This document shows, in pieces, positions 1 through 7,191 of a DNA stretch of 22,064 nt. Source of the stretch: Gammaproteobacteria bacterium (GTDB lineage Bacteria > Pseudomonadota > Gammaproteobacteria > UBA6429 > Thiohalophilaceae). The number at the start of each line of letters is the position of its first letter. The stretch's first letter is position 1. A program made the translations under genes and the position numbers. The notes under the pieces are model-generated. The model was not told where the DNA came from. It made no database searches and saw only the letters and a program-made list of their open reading frames with translations. Location: positions 1-22,064 of the forward strand of contig QILH01000027.1 in assembly GCA_003233255.1 (NCBI GenBank), written 5' to 3'.

Positions 1-90
1 AATCTTATATTAGTCAGGCGATCATACTCCTTGAAGTAATAATTAGTATAACTTTTGGTTCTATAACGCTGACGAGCTTAATCTGCATAT

Positions 91-126
91 AAAAAAACCC
101 CAGCTAGTTAAACTAACCGGGGTTTT
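91..126 (-). terminator. Intrinsic terminator after urtA
   Basis: An inverted repeat with outer arms AAAACCCC and GGGGTTTT and an imperfect inner TAGTT/AACTA stem lies 12 nt past the urtA stop. In the minus-strand transcript it ends in GGGG followed by a run of seven T, the form of a rho-independent terminator. It would separate urtA from whatever lies further left, such as urtB. Confidence 0.8.
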
Positions 127-137
127 ATTTTATTTCA

Positions 138-1430
138 TTATTTAAAGTTCTGACCAGAACATTTCTTTTTTTTTGTATTGTAGTTTCCGCATTTGAGTTT
201 TACCCAATCTGAAATAACGTCCTTGCTGCCTGGCAGGAAATCGGACCATGCATCGCCGGGTACAGTGCCTTCTGTTTTCCACACCACTTCAAATTGACCG
301 TCTTCCTGAATTTCGCCAATCAATACTGGCTTGGTCAGGTGATGGTTTGGTAACATTTCAGCAATACCACCGGTCATATTTGGAACCTTGATTCCGATTA
401 TGGCTTGTTCAACTTTATCGGTATCGGTGGATTTTGCTTTCTCTACCGCCTTGACCCACATGTTGAAACCAATCACCGTTGCTTCCATAGGATCGTTGGT
501 AACACGCTTCTTGTCTTTAATAAACGCCTGCCACGATTTAATGAAGGCCGCATTTTCTTTCGTATCCACACTCATGAAATAATTCCATGCGGCTAAGTGA
601 CCCACCAGTGGCCTGGTATCGATACCTGATAGCTCTTCTTCACCAACCGAAAAAGCAACAACCGGGATGTTCTCAGCAGAAATGCCCTGGTTGCCTAACT
701 CTTTATAGAAAGGCACATTCGCGTCGCCATTGATGGTGGATACAACACCCGTTTTCTTGCCGGTTGAACCAAATTTCTTGATGTCCGACACAATGCTCTG
801 CCAGTCAGAATGACCAAACGGTGTGTAATTGATCATGATGTCTTTCTGTTTGACGCCTTTGGCTTTTAAATAGGCCTCTAAAATTTTATTGGTGGTACGA
901 GGATAAACATAATCCGTACCTGCTAATACCCAACGTTTAACACCCACGTCATTCATTAAATAATCAACCGCAGGAATCGCCTGTTGATTTGGTGCCGCCC
1001 CGGTATAGAAAACATTTTTAGATGACTCTTCACCTTCATACTGAACCGGGTAGAACAATAAACCGTTTAATTCTTCAATAACAGGTAATACTGATTTACG
1101 TGATACCGATGTCCAGCAACCAAAGATAACATCAACCTTTTCTTTTTCGATTAACTCGCGGGTTTTTTCCGCAAATAAAGGCCAGTTTGAAGCCGGGTCA
1201 ACCACCACCGCTTCCAGCTTTTTACCTAACAAACCACCTTTTTTATTTTGTTCAGCCACCATCATTAAAACCGTATCTTTCAATGTGGTTTCACTAATGG
1301 CCATGGTGCCTGACAATGAATGTAAAACACCGACCTTAATCGTATCCGCTGCCTGTACGGACATAGCTAAACCAAAAACAGCTGTACTGACTACGGTGTA
1401 TTGCGCCAGTTTTATAAACCAGTTACGCAT
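138..1430 (-). CDS. urtA: Urea ABC transporter substrate-binding protein UrtA
   Basis: This is the periplasmic urea-binding component of the Urt ABC transporter (branched-chain amino-acid type, HAAT family). It captures urea for the UrtBCDE membrane complex. The product is about 430 residues with a signal peptide ending SVQA before ADTIKVG. The family pattern is clear: IKVGVLHSLSGTMAISE at the mature N-terminus, DPASNWPLFAEK, FGCWTSVSRK, the YPVQYEGEESS stretch, and a C-terminal KCGNYN...KKCSG segment with two cysteines. An upstream ATG at 1466 is in frame, but the ATG at 1430 has GGAGG six nt upstream and gives a normal signal peptide, so I prefer it. The gene lies downstream of a TorF-family porin and is followed by a strong terminator. 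The sigma54 promoter ahead of the porin probably drives it. No urtBCDE gene is in the window. Confidence 0.96.
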   Translation of the reverse strand: MRNWFIKLAQYTVVSTAVFGLAMSVQAADTIKVGVLHSLSGTMAISETTLKDTVLMMVAEQNKKGGLLGKKLEAVVVDPASNWPLFAEKTRELIEKEKVDVIFGCWTSVSRKSVLPVIEELNGLLFYPVQYEGEESSKNVFYTGAAPNQQAIPAVDYLMNDVGVKRWVLAGTDYVYPRTTNKILEAYLKAKGVKQKDIMINYTPFGHSDWQSIVSDIKKFGSTGKKTGVVSTINGDANVPFYKELGNQGISAENIPVVAFSVGEEELSGIDTRPLVGHLAAWNYFMSVDTKENAAFIKSWQAFIKDKKRVTNDPMEATVIGFNMWVKAVEKAKSTDTDKVEQAIIGIKVPNMTGGIAEMLPNHHLTKPVLIGEIQEDGQFEVVWKTEGTVPGDAWSDFLPGSKDVISDWVKLKCGNYNTKKKKCSGQNFK

Positions 1431-1475
1431 GACTAACCTCCGAGAAATTATTTTTTTGATATCCAATTAGGAAAT

Positions 1476-1513
1476 GGTGCTAAAGCGAAAACTTCAGGTA
1501 TCGCTTTAGCACC
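1476..1513 (-). repeat. Perfect 13-bp inverted repeat between porin gene and urtA
   Basis: Arms GGTGCTAAAGCGA (1476-1488) and TCGCTTTAGCACC (1501-1513) pair perfectly around a 12-nt loop. The element sits between the porin stop and the urtA ribosome-binding site. It lacks a clean T run in either direction, so it fits a partial terminator or an mRNA 3'-end-protecting stem within a porin-urtA transcript better than a full terminator. Confidence 0.75.
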
Positions 1514-1539
1514 TAATTTTAGATCTATATTTTTAGTTC

Positions 1540-2292
1540 TTAGAAACCGTATGTTACACCAACCACCATGGAATCATTGTAGTCAACACCCGCACGGTCT
1601 TCTCCCGCAAAAGTGTATTGTACATAGGCTTCGGCACCGGTTTTACCAATAGGCTTAGATGCCGTCACATTAAGATAACGGAAACCACCACTACTGCTTG
1701 TCGCCGTACCGAGTTCACTATTATCGCTAGTGTCATAGGTGTAATAACTGTAATCAACCGCCAAACCAATATCACTGGCAACGGTCGTAGACCAACCGGC
1801 TTTCCAGTAAATGTCACCCGAGTTACCCCACCAACCATCGGTCAGCAGATACTGTGCGCCAACATAGAAATCCTTAAAGGTTAAGGTGCCGGTTGCTTCT
1901 AACAGATTAGAGTCGTCAACATTAATATAGAAATATTGAATGAAACCGACATCATAACCAAAACCTTTACCGAACGAACCTGAATAACCACCATAGAAAT
2001 CATTCTCAAAACCATTGGTGTTTGTTTTGTTATCCGCTGGGGCTTCATATGAATAGCTCAAGTTCGAGAACCACCAACCTGCATACCAACCATCTTCGTG
2101 CGTCCAGTCCACACCACCTTGTATAGCCGTTCCAGTATTCTCTTCAAAAATACCACGTAATAAATACTTCGAGTGGATACCCACATTATAAGAAACTTCC
2201 GCCTGGGCGGTTTGCGGCGCCACAAAGCTGCTACCCATCGCCACAGTTGCCGCCATCGCCACAGCGGTAAGGTTAAGTTTTAAAGATTTCAT
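1540..2292 (-). CDS. TorF-family putative outer-membrane porin
   Basis: The 250-residue product has a signal peptide ending QTAQA before EVSYNVG. The mature part is typical of the TorF-family putative porins (TIGR02001/Gcw_chp type): NVGIHSKYLLRGIFEE, TAIQGGVDWTHEDGWYAGWW, FYGGYSGSFGKGFGYDVGFIQY, and a C-terminal VVGVTYGF ending in phenylalanine as for an outer-membrane barrel. It is rich in Gly, Tyr and Trp, and strands alternate in polarity. GGAG lies about 9 nt upstream of the ATG. Immediately upstream is a sigma54 promoter with IHF and NtrC-like sites, and downstream is urtA, so the pair probably forms one nitrogen-regulated unit. The substrate is not shown by sequence; urea or short amides is an inference from context. 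A second, diverged member of the family lies at 11114-11791. Confidence 0.85.
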   Translation of the reverse strand: MKSLKLNLTAVAMAATVAMGSSFVAPQTAQAEVSYNVGIHSKYLLRGIFEENTGTAIQGGVDWTHEDGWYAGWWFSNLSYSYEAPADNKTNTNGFENDFYGGYSGSFGKGFGYDVGFIQYFYINVDDSNLLEATGTLTFKDFYVGAQYLLTDGWWGNSGDIYWKAGWSTTVASDIGLAVDYSYYTYDTSDNSELGTATSSSGGFRYLNVTASKPIGKTGAEAYVQYTFAGEDRAGVDYNDSMVVGVTYGF

Positions 2293-2424
2293 TTTTCTAC
2301 TCCTAAGTAGTGAATGTTTTATATAATTTTTTTTAGCTCGTACTCACTAAATGCGTCACAACGGTGCATTTCCTCCCATCATTCAGCGCTAGAACTAATG
2401 AACACAACCTATGTAGGGCATAAG

Positions 2425-2441
2425 AGCAAGGGTCGTGCCAA
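2425..2441 (-). promoter_or_regulatory. Sigma54 (RpoN) promoter for porin-urtA
   Basis: The minus strand reads TTGGCACGACCCTTGCT, matching the -24/-12 consensus TGGCACG-N4-TTGC[AT] with the required GG-N10-GC spacing. Transcription would begin near 2414, leaving a leader of about 120 nt before the porin ATG. It lies in the non-coding gap between ureG and the porin gene. Confidence 0.85.
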
Positions 2442-2458
2442 TCTGATTATGCTTTAAT

Positions 2459-2471
2459 AATCAATATGTTA
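2459..2471 (+). promoter_or_regulatory. IHF-binding site between enhancer and sigma54 promoter
   Basis: The plus strand reads AATCAATATGTTA, a full match to the IHF core WATCAA-N4-TTR. It is centred about 50 bp upstream of the predicted start, between the NtrC-like dyad and the -24/-12 element. That is where IHF bends DNA to loop an enhancer onto a sigma54 polymerase. Confidence 0.65.
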
Positions 2472-2491
2472 TCGAAAATAAGCCAGTCATT

Positions 2492-2507
2492 TACATTTGT
2501 AAATGTA
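2492..2507. promoter_or_regulatory. 16-bp palindrome, possible operator
   Basis: TACATTT-GT-AAATGTA has perfect 7-bp arms. It lies between the IHF site and the NtrC-like site, about 85 bp upstream of the predicted start. The regulator, if any, is unknown. Confidence 0.4.
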
Positions 2508-2535
2508 CTATTAAAGTGCGCATGCACCCTGCAAA

Positions 2536-2552
2536 TGAACCAAGTTGGTGCC
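2536..2552. promoter_or_regulatory. NtrC-like enhancer site
   Basis: TGAACCAAGTTGGTGCC matches the NtrC consensus TGCACCA-N3-TGGTGCA at all but two of the 14 arm positions. It is centred about 130 bp upstream of the predicted sigma54 start, a usual distance for NtrC enhancers. A further TGCACC half-site lies at 2523-2528. Binding is inferred. Confidence 0.65.
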
Positions 2553-2591
2553 TACCAGAATATTTATATGTCCTTACTCGTTTGAGCAATC

Positions 2592-3218
2592 TTAGCCCAC
2601 ACGACTTTCGGTGAGCATGCCTTGTTCGATCAAGGTTTGTTCTATTTTTTCCAGACCTTCACCGGTCTTTAAGTTCGTAAAAATGAATGGCCGTTCACCC
2701 CGCATCTTTTTCGCATCGCGCTCCATCACATCAAGTGAAGCGCCCACGTAGGGAGCCAGATCGATTTTGTTGATCACTAATAAGTCGGACTTGGTAATGC
2801 CCGGGCCGCCCTTTCTAGGAATCTTATCACCAGCGGAGACGTCGATAACGTAGATGGTAAAATCCGATAACTCCGGGCTAAAGGTCGCACTCAGGTTATC
2901 ACCGCCACTCTCAACCAACACCATGTCCAGATTTTCAAAGCGTGCATTCAGATCGGCCACCGCGGCCAGGTTCATGGAGGCATCTTCGCGAATTGCCGTA
3001 TGCGGGCAACCGCCGGTTTCAACACCAATGATGCGATCTTCACTTAAGGCCGAGCGTTTAATTAAAAACTGGGCATCTTCTTTGGTATAGATGTCATTGG
3101 TCACTACGGCAATATTAAAACGTTCACGCATCGAATGGCACAGCGCCTCAACTAAGGCCGTTTTACCTGACCCAACCGGGCCACCTATTCCAACTCGTAA
3201 CGCTTGATCTTGTGACAT
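2592..3218 (-). CDS. ureG: Urease accessory GTPase UreG
   Basis: This SIMIBI-class GTPase delivers nickel to apo-urease with UreD, UreF and UreE. The 208-residue product has the P-loop GGPVGSGKT (residues 12-20), the nickel-binding Cys-Pro-His motif (71-73, within ETGGCPHTAIRED), VESGGDNL, and the NKIDLAPYVG guanine-specificity motif. The length is normal for the family. GAGAGGAA lies about 6 nt before the ATG. It is the last urease gene of the cluster, separated from ureF by an unrecognised gene and about 170 nt of non-coding DNA. The sigma54 promoter of the porin-urtA unit begins just after its stop, and I saw no clear terminator between them. Confidence 0.97.
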   Translation of the reverse strand: MSQDQALRVGIGGPVGSGKTALVEALCHSMRERFNIAVVTNDIYTKEDAQFLIKRSALSEDRIIGVETGGCPHTAIREDASMNLAAVADLNARFENLDMVLVESGGDNLSATFSPELSDFTIYVIDVSAGDKIPRKGGPGITKSDLLVINKIDLAPYVGASLDVMERDAKKMRGERPFIFTNLKTGEGLEKIEQTLIEQGMLTESRVG

Positions 3219-3255
3219 AAATAATTCCTCTCTTAATAAATACAGCCATGCGCAG

Positions 3256-3285
3256 TATATAAATTATTCCCTTCGGCTTGCACAA
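3256..3285 (-). promoter_or_regulatory. Possible sigma70 promoter for ureG
   Basis: The minus strand has TTGTGC, an 18-nt spacer and TATATA, about 40 nt before the ureG start. The -35 match is poor, so this is a weak candidate. It would make sense because an unrelated gene and a gap of about 170 nt separate ureG from the rest of the operon. Confidence 0.3.
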
Positions 3286-3391
3286 ACCTTTTTCCTGTAA
3301 CACGCACCAATCAGTATGTGACCATACATAGCGTCAACGAAATCCCCTTGCTTCTATTCCCGGTTAACTGCTGCCAAAATTTCGGGTCGTA

Positions 3392-4162
3392 TCAAGGCGA
3401 CTGAAGCCTGGATCTGACATCTATTATAACGACGGAAAGATTAGGCCATTTAGCAGAGGAAAATTCTTCGCTCAACATATCGATCCAGCTGTCAAAATGC
3501 GATTCTTTTAGTTCAGTAATCAGTAAGCCCGCCATTTTCTCTTTAACGGTGGCATCTGTGAAAAAATCGTCCAGCTTATATTTTTTCTGCAGCACACCCA
3601 TATCTTCAAACCCATGTTGGCCACCACAGGTGACCATTCTTACTGCCAACAACACCAGGATCTCATCGCATGCACCGTATTTATCAACCAGGCTTAAAAT
3701 ACAGGAGCTCTCATAGACCTCGTGATCCATATCAAACGTCTTAATCATATTGATAAATACCGGAATATATTTTTTATTTTGTAACGCCAGCAGAAAAGCT
3801 GGATATAAACCAAATGTAACCTCTTCGTGACTGTATAGGGCGCAGAAACGTCCGTGCTTTTTACGAGTAACGATTATATTTTTACAAATGTCTTCGATAA
3901 GAAGGAGGTTTTTCTCTTGCTGACAGGCTTGAGCATAGAAGCTACATTCTGAGTCAATATGAATATCCCCCAGGCCATTTAATACTATGTCTTCGAGTTC
4001 CTCACCGGTATTTATATTAAGATATTCAATTTGTACCACGCCATAGTCGTCGGTAGCGGCCAGGTTGCTAAAACTCGGATCTTGTATAAATGTATTTATC
4101 CGGTTCAATGCATCCAGAATAGTCTCGTTTGATTCAGGATTAATTTCAATAATAAGCTCCAT
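3392..4162 (-). CDS. Hypothetical protein between ureF and ureG
   Basis: I do not recognise this protein. From the ATG at 4162 (AAGG 7 nt upstream) it has about 256 residues; an in-frame ATG at 4225 would add 21 residues but has little ribosome-binding signal. It has no signal peptide or membrane segment and looks cytosolic. The N-terminus (MELIIEINPESNETILDALNRINTF) suggests a beta strand followed by a helix. The rest is mostly helical with scattered cysteines: ECSFYAQACQQ, ILSLVDKYGACDEILVLLAVRMVTCGGQHGFED. The hydrophobic helices resemble a HEAT-like alpha solenoid, but that is only an impression. It lies same-strand between ureF (gap about 90 nt) and ureG, which suggests co-transcription. 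Its function is unknown; a link to urease or nickel handling rests on position only. Confidence 0.75.
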   Translation of the reverse strand: MELIIEINPESNETILDALNRINTFIQDPSFSNLAATDDYGVVQIEYLNINTGEELEDIVLNGLGDIHIDSECSFYAQACQQEKNLLLIEDICKNIIVTRKKHGRFCALYSHEEVTFGLYPAFLLALQNKKYIPVFINMIKTFDMDHEVYESSCILSLVDKYGACDEILVLLAVRMVTCGGQHGFEDMGVLQKKYKLDDFFTDATVKEKMAGLLITELKESHFDSWIDMLSEEFSSAKWPNLSVVIIDVRSRLQSP

Positions 4163-4254
4163 AGCAAACCTTAGCGTTTCAATATATTGATAACCATTAT
4201 GGGAAATAATTGTCAACACTGGCATTGTAATCTGGCCGGTTATTTATGTTGTCA

Positions 4255-4941
4255 CTATGAGCGAAACAATCTGGAATACTGTGTTTCGTGCAATGCACTG
4301 GCGATTCCAATTGCGGGTGCAAGCATACCAATTTCTTCGTCTTCTATCTTTAACCCAGCCTCTACCGCTACGGGTATATCTTCCGAGATCGATAACAAAA
4401 TCCGTTGTCCTGCAGTTTGTCCTAACGGCACTAACTTTATCGCAGCAGCGACCTGATTTTCTAGCCAGGTCCACAGATAGCCGTAGGAAATTTCTTCAAC
4501 CGATATTTTCCACTCAACCGCCGCAAGTGCCAATAATGTGGCAAAGCAGGCACTGTCTGATTGTGTATAGTCTTTAGCCTGTTTAATATCCAGATCCGTT
4601 AATAATATCGCCAGCGCACGGCCTAATTGTCGATCTTCAGCCACTAACTCACTGGATTCACGAGAAGCGATTAGAAACTGACTCCATTGTTTGACTGCAC
4701 ATTCATCGTTATCGATCCAGGCCTGGTGTAGACGTTTTAATACCGGAATATCAAGATGACATAAACTGTGTTTGATCTGCCCCAGTATCCATTGCTTTAC
4801 ATCATCTTCATCGGCAATCCACTCGGCATCCAGCGCGTATTCTAATCCCTGAGAATAAGCATACGCGCCCACAGGTAAAGCTGGGCTAATGAGTTGCCAT
4901 AAGCGCAACATAGAAAGTGATTGTTGTTGCTCTATACACAT
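4255..4941 (-). CDS. ureF: Urease accessory protein UreF
   Basis: UreF is an all-helical scaffold that joins UreD and UreG in the urease activation complex and gates GTP hydrolysis and nickel passage. The 228-residue product shows the family N-terminal signature LRLWQLISPALPVGAYAYSQGLEYALD (quoted from about residue 12) and the ASRESSELVAEDRQLGRAL segment, and it ends with PAIGIASALHETQYSRLFRS, the usual UreF C-terminus. The chosen ATG has TGAG about 6 nt upstream; an internal Met at residue 11 is also possible. It starts 21 nt after the restored ureE stop, consistent with translational coupling in one operon. Confidence 0.95.
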   Translation of the reverse strand: MCIEQQQSLSMLRLWQLISPALPVGAYAYSQGLEYALDAEWIADEDDVKQWILGQIKHSLCHLDIPVLKRLHQAWIDNDECAVKQWSQFLIASRESSELVAEDRQLGRALAILLTDLDIKQAKDYTQSDSACFATLLALAAVEWKISVEEISYGYLWTWLENQVAAAIKLVPLGQTAGQRILLSISEDIPVAVEAGLKIEDEEIGMLAPAIGIASALHETQYSRLFRS

Positions 4942-4962
4942 ATAGGACTCAAATCAACATGA

Positions 4963-5392
4963 TTAATGACTGTGTTGGTGTCCACCACCATAGGCCCCCG
5001 CTTCCGGTTCAAAAGTTGCTTGTACGCAAGTTGTTTTGACACCTAAACCGGCCAACATGTCGTCCAGAACATGATCGTGTAAATAACGAATGCTTTTTTC
5101 GTTTATCTGTAATGGCACGTGACGATTGCCTAAATGATAACAGACACGGGCAAACAGGCTGGCATCCTATCGAAACGGTTTCCTGCGCGGCCTTGATCAT
5201 GATCACCGTTCCATCTTCGGCCTTGATCGCATCACCGCCGCGTAAAATAGTTCCACGCGGTAACATCAAACCAATATCGCTGCCGTTATCCAGGGTCGCT
5301 TTTAGGCGACTCTTTTGCCTCAATTCATACGGTAAGGTCAGCGTCTGGTCATAATCATGTTGATGATCTAACACTTCGTTTGCTTTTAGCAT
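4963..5392 (-). pseudogene. ureE: ureE (urease nickel metallochaperone) with an 11-nt deletion frameshift
   Basis: UreE is the dimeric nickel chaperone that hands Ni to UreG. Codons 1-75 encode a normal N-terminus (LPYELRQKSRLKATLDNG, GLMLPRGTILRGGDAI, IMIKAAQETVSI). After that the frame enters 52 unrelated residues and stops at 5009. Another frame, from 5166 down to a TAA at 4963, encodes the missing part: DASLFARVCYHLGNRHVPLQ, then YLHDHVLDDMLAGLG, FEPEAGAYGGG and the His tail HQHSH. Family members have about four residues (V-R-C-D type) between the Ile and the Asp. Here only one base remains, so about 11 nt are missing at 5166/5167. The truncated product would lose the metal-binding domain. 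A true mutation or an assembly error are both possible. TAAGG overlapping the ureC stop is the ribosome-binding site. Confidence 0.88.
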
Positions 5393-5403
5393 TTTTAATA
5401 GCC

Positions 5404-7107
5404 TTAAAACAAAAAATATTTTTGCGCCAGCGGTAACACCTCGGCCGGTTCGCAGGTTAACAGTTCGCCATCAGCACGCACTTCATAGGTCTGCGAATCA
5501 ACTTCAATGTCAGGCTGGTAGTCATTCAGGCGCATGTCTCTCTTACGGATATTCCTTGTGTTACTGACCGCCGCCACCTGTTTTGATAATTTCAGTTGAT
5601 CGGCCACACCCGCCTCCAGACCGGCTTTCGATAAAAAAGTTAGGCTGGTATAAGCACGCGCACCGCCTAAGGCACCAAACATGTAACGATAGTGCACAGG
5701 TTGTGGGGTCGGGATGGAGGCATTGGGGTCGCCCATCGGTGCGGCGGCAATGAAGCCGCCTTTAATTATTAATGCCGGTTTGGCGCCAAAAAACGCCGGT
5801 TTCCATAACACCAGATCCGCCAGTTTTCCTACTTCGACCGAACCGACCTGATCGGCAATACCATGCGTGATCGCCGGATTGATCGTATATTTTGCAACAT
5901 ACCGTTTGGCACGATGATTATCGTTTCGATCGCTGTCCTCGATTAATGGGCCGCGTTGCACTTTCATTTTATGTGCGGTCTGCCAGGTCCGCGTGATCAC
6001 CTCGCCGACTCGTCCCATGGCCTGTGAGTCTGATGCGATCATCGAAAATGCGCCGAGGTCATGCAGGATATCTTCGGCGGCAATGGTTTCACGACGAATA
6101 CGTGACTCGGCAAAGGCGACATCTTCGGCTATCCTGGGATCCAAATGGTGGCACACCATTAACATATCCAGATGCTCATCAATAGTATTAACGGTATAAG
6201 GTCGCGTTGGGTTGGTGCTTGAAGGCAGGACATTCGCTTCGCCACACGCTTTTATAATATCAGGTGCATGTCCACCACCCGCACCTTCGGTATGATAAGT
6301 ATGGATGACCCGATCTTTAAACGCGGCCAATGTATCCTCAACAAAACCCGACTCGTTTAAGGTGTCGGTATGAATCGCGACCTGGATATCACTTTGTTCG
6401 GCAACCGTTAAGCAATTATCGATCGCCGCGGGAGTGGTGCCCCAGTCTTCATGTAATTTAAGGCCCATCGCACCGGCGGCCACCTGCTCGATTAACGCAT
6501 CGGGAGTACTGGCGTTACCTTTACCCAAAAATCCAAGGTTCATGGGTAACTCATCCGCCGCCTGTAACATGCGATGAATATTCCAGGGACCAGGGGTGCA
6601 GGTGGTCGCATTGGTGCCGGTGGCTGGGCCCGTTCCACCACCGAGCATCGTGGTGATGCCCGACATCAGAGCCTCTTCGATTTGTTGTGGGCAAATAAAA
6701 TGAATATGCGCATCGATGCCCCCGGCCGTTAGTATCTGTCCTTCACCCGCAATCGCTTCGGTGCCGGGACCGATCACGATATCAACACCGGGTTGTACGT
6801 CGGGATTACCGGCCTTACCGATACCACTAATACGACCATCTTTTATACCAATGTCGGCTTTAACGATACCCCAGTGATCGAGTATTAAGGCATTGGTGAT
6901 AACCGTATCGACCACATGTTTGCTCGTCAACTGACCCTGCCCCATGCCATCACGGATCACCTTGCCACCACCGAATTTTACCTCGTCACCGTAGACGGTT
7001 TTATCTTCTTCGACTTCGATAATAATTTCGGTATCGCCCAGTCGCACACGGTCGCCCCTGGTCGGGCCGTACATCTCGGCATAGGCCTGTTTGCTAATCT
7101 TGCTCAT
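5404..7107 (-). CDS. ureC: Urease subunit alpha UreC
   Basis: This is the catalytic subunit, which hydrolyses urea to ammonia and carbamate at a di-nickel centre in the cytosol. The 567-residue length equals that of Klebsiella UreC, and the key residues fall at identical numbers: nickel ligands His134 and His136 (DAHIHF), carbamylated Lys217 (GLKLHEDWG), His246 (AIHTDTLNESGF), His272 (YHTEGAGGGHAPD) and Asp360 (SDSQAMG), and catalytic His219 and His320 (MVCHHLDP). All are intact, so the enzyme should be active once nickel-loaded. AAGGA precedes the ATG by about 9 nt. It lies between ureB and the damaged ureE in the ureDABCEFG operon order. Confidence 0.99.
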   Translation of the reverse strand: MSKISKQAYAEMYGPTRGDRVRLGDTEIIIEVEEDKTVYGDEVKFGGGKVIRDGMGQGQLTSKHVVDTVITNALILDHWGIVKADIGIKDGRISGIGKAGNPDVQPGVDIVIGPGTEAIAGEGQILTAGGIDAHIHFICPQQIEEALMSGITTMLGGGTGPATGTNATTCTPGPWNIHRMLQAADELPMNLGFLGKGNASTPDALIEQVAAGAMGLKLHEDWGTTPAAIDNCLTVAEQSDIQVAIHTDTLNESGFVEDTLAAFKDRVIHTYHTEGAGGGHAPDIIKACGEANVLPSSTNPTRPYTVNTIDEHLDMLMVCHHLDPRIAEDVAFAESRIRRETIAAEDILHDLGAFSMIASDSQAMGRVGEVITRTWQTAHKMKVQRGPLIEDSDRNDNHRAKRYVAKYTINPAITHGIADQVGSVEVGKLADLVLWKPAFFGAKPALIIKGGFIAAAPMGDPNASIPTPQPVHYRYMFGALGGARAYTSLTFLSKAGLEAGVADQLKLSKQVAAVSNTRNIRKRDMRLNDYQPDIEVDSQTYEVRADGELLTCEPAEVLPLAQKYFLF

Positions 7108-7191
7108 TGCGATTATTCCTTATCGTTCAATGTGGCTGGAGTAATTCCAGTGTGGTTACTTAATGGAATTAACCTTTTCTATTGATATTTA

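Noticed and set aside
1..60. Minus-strand AAGGAGT-ATG that might start urtB
   Set aside because: The ATG is followed by a stop after two codons, and the other frames have no start codon before the window ends.
5112..5354. Plus-strand open frame of 80 codons opposite ureE
   Set aside because: It is a shadow of ureE with no ribosome-binding site and no recognisable product.
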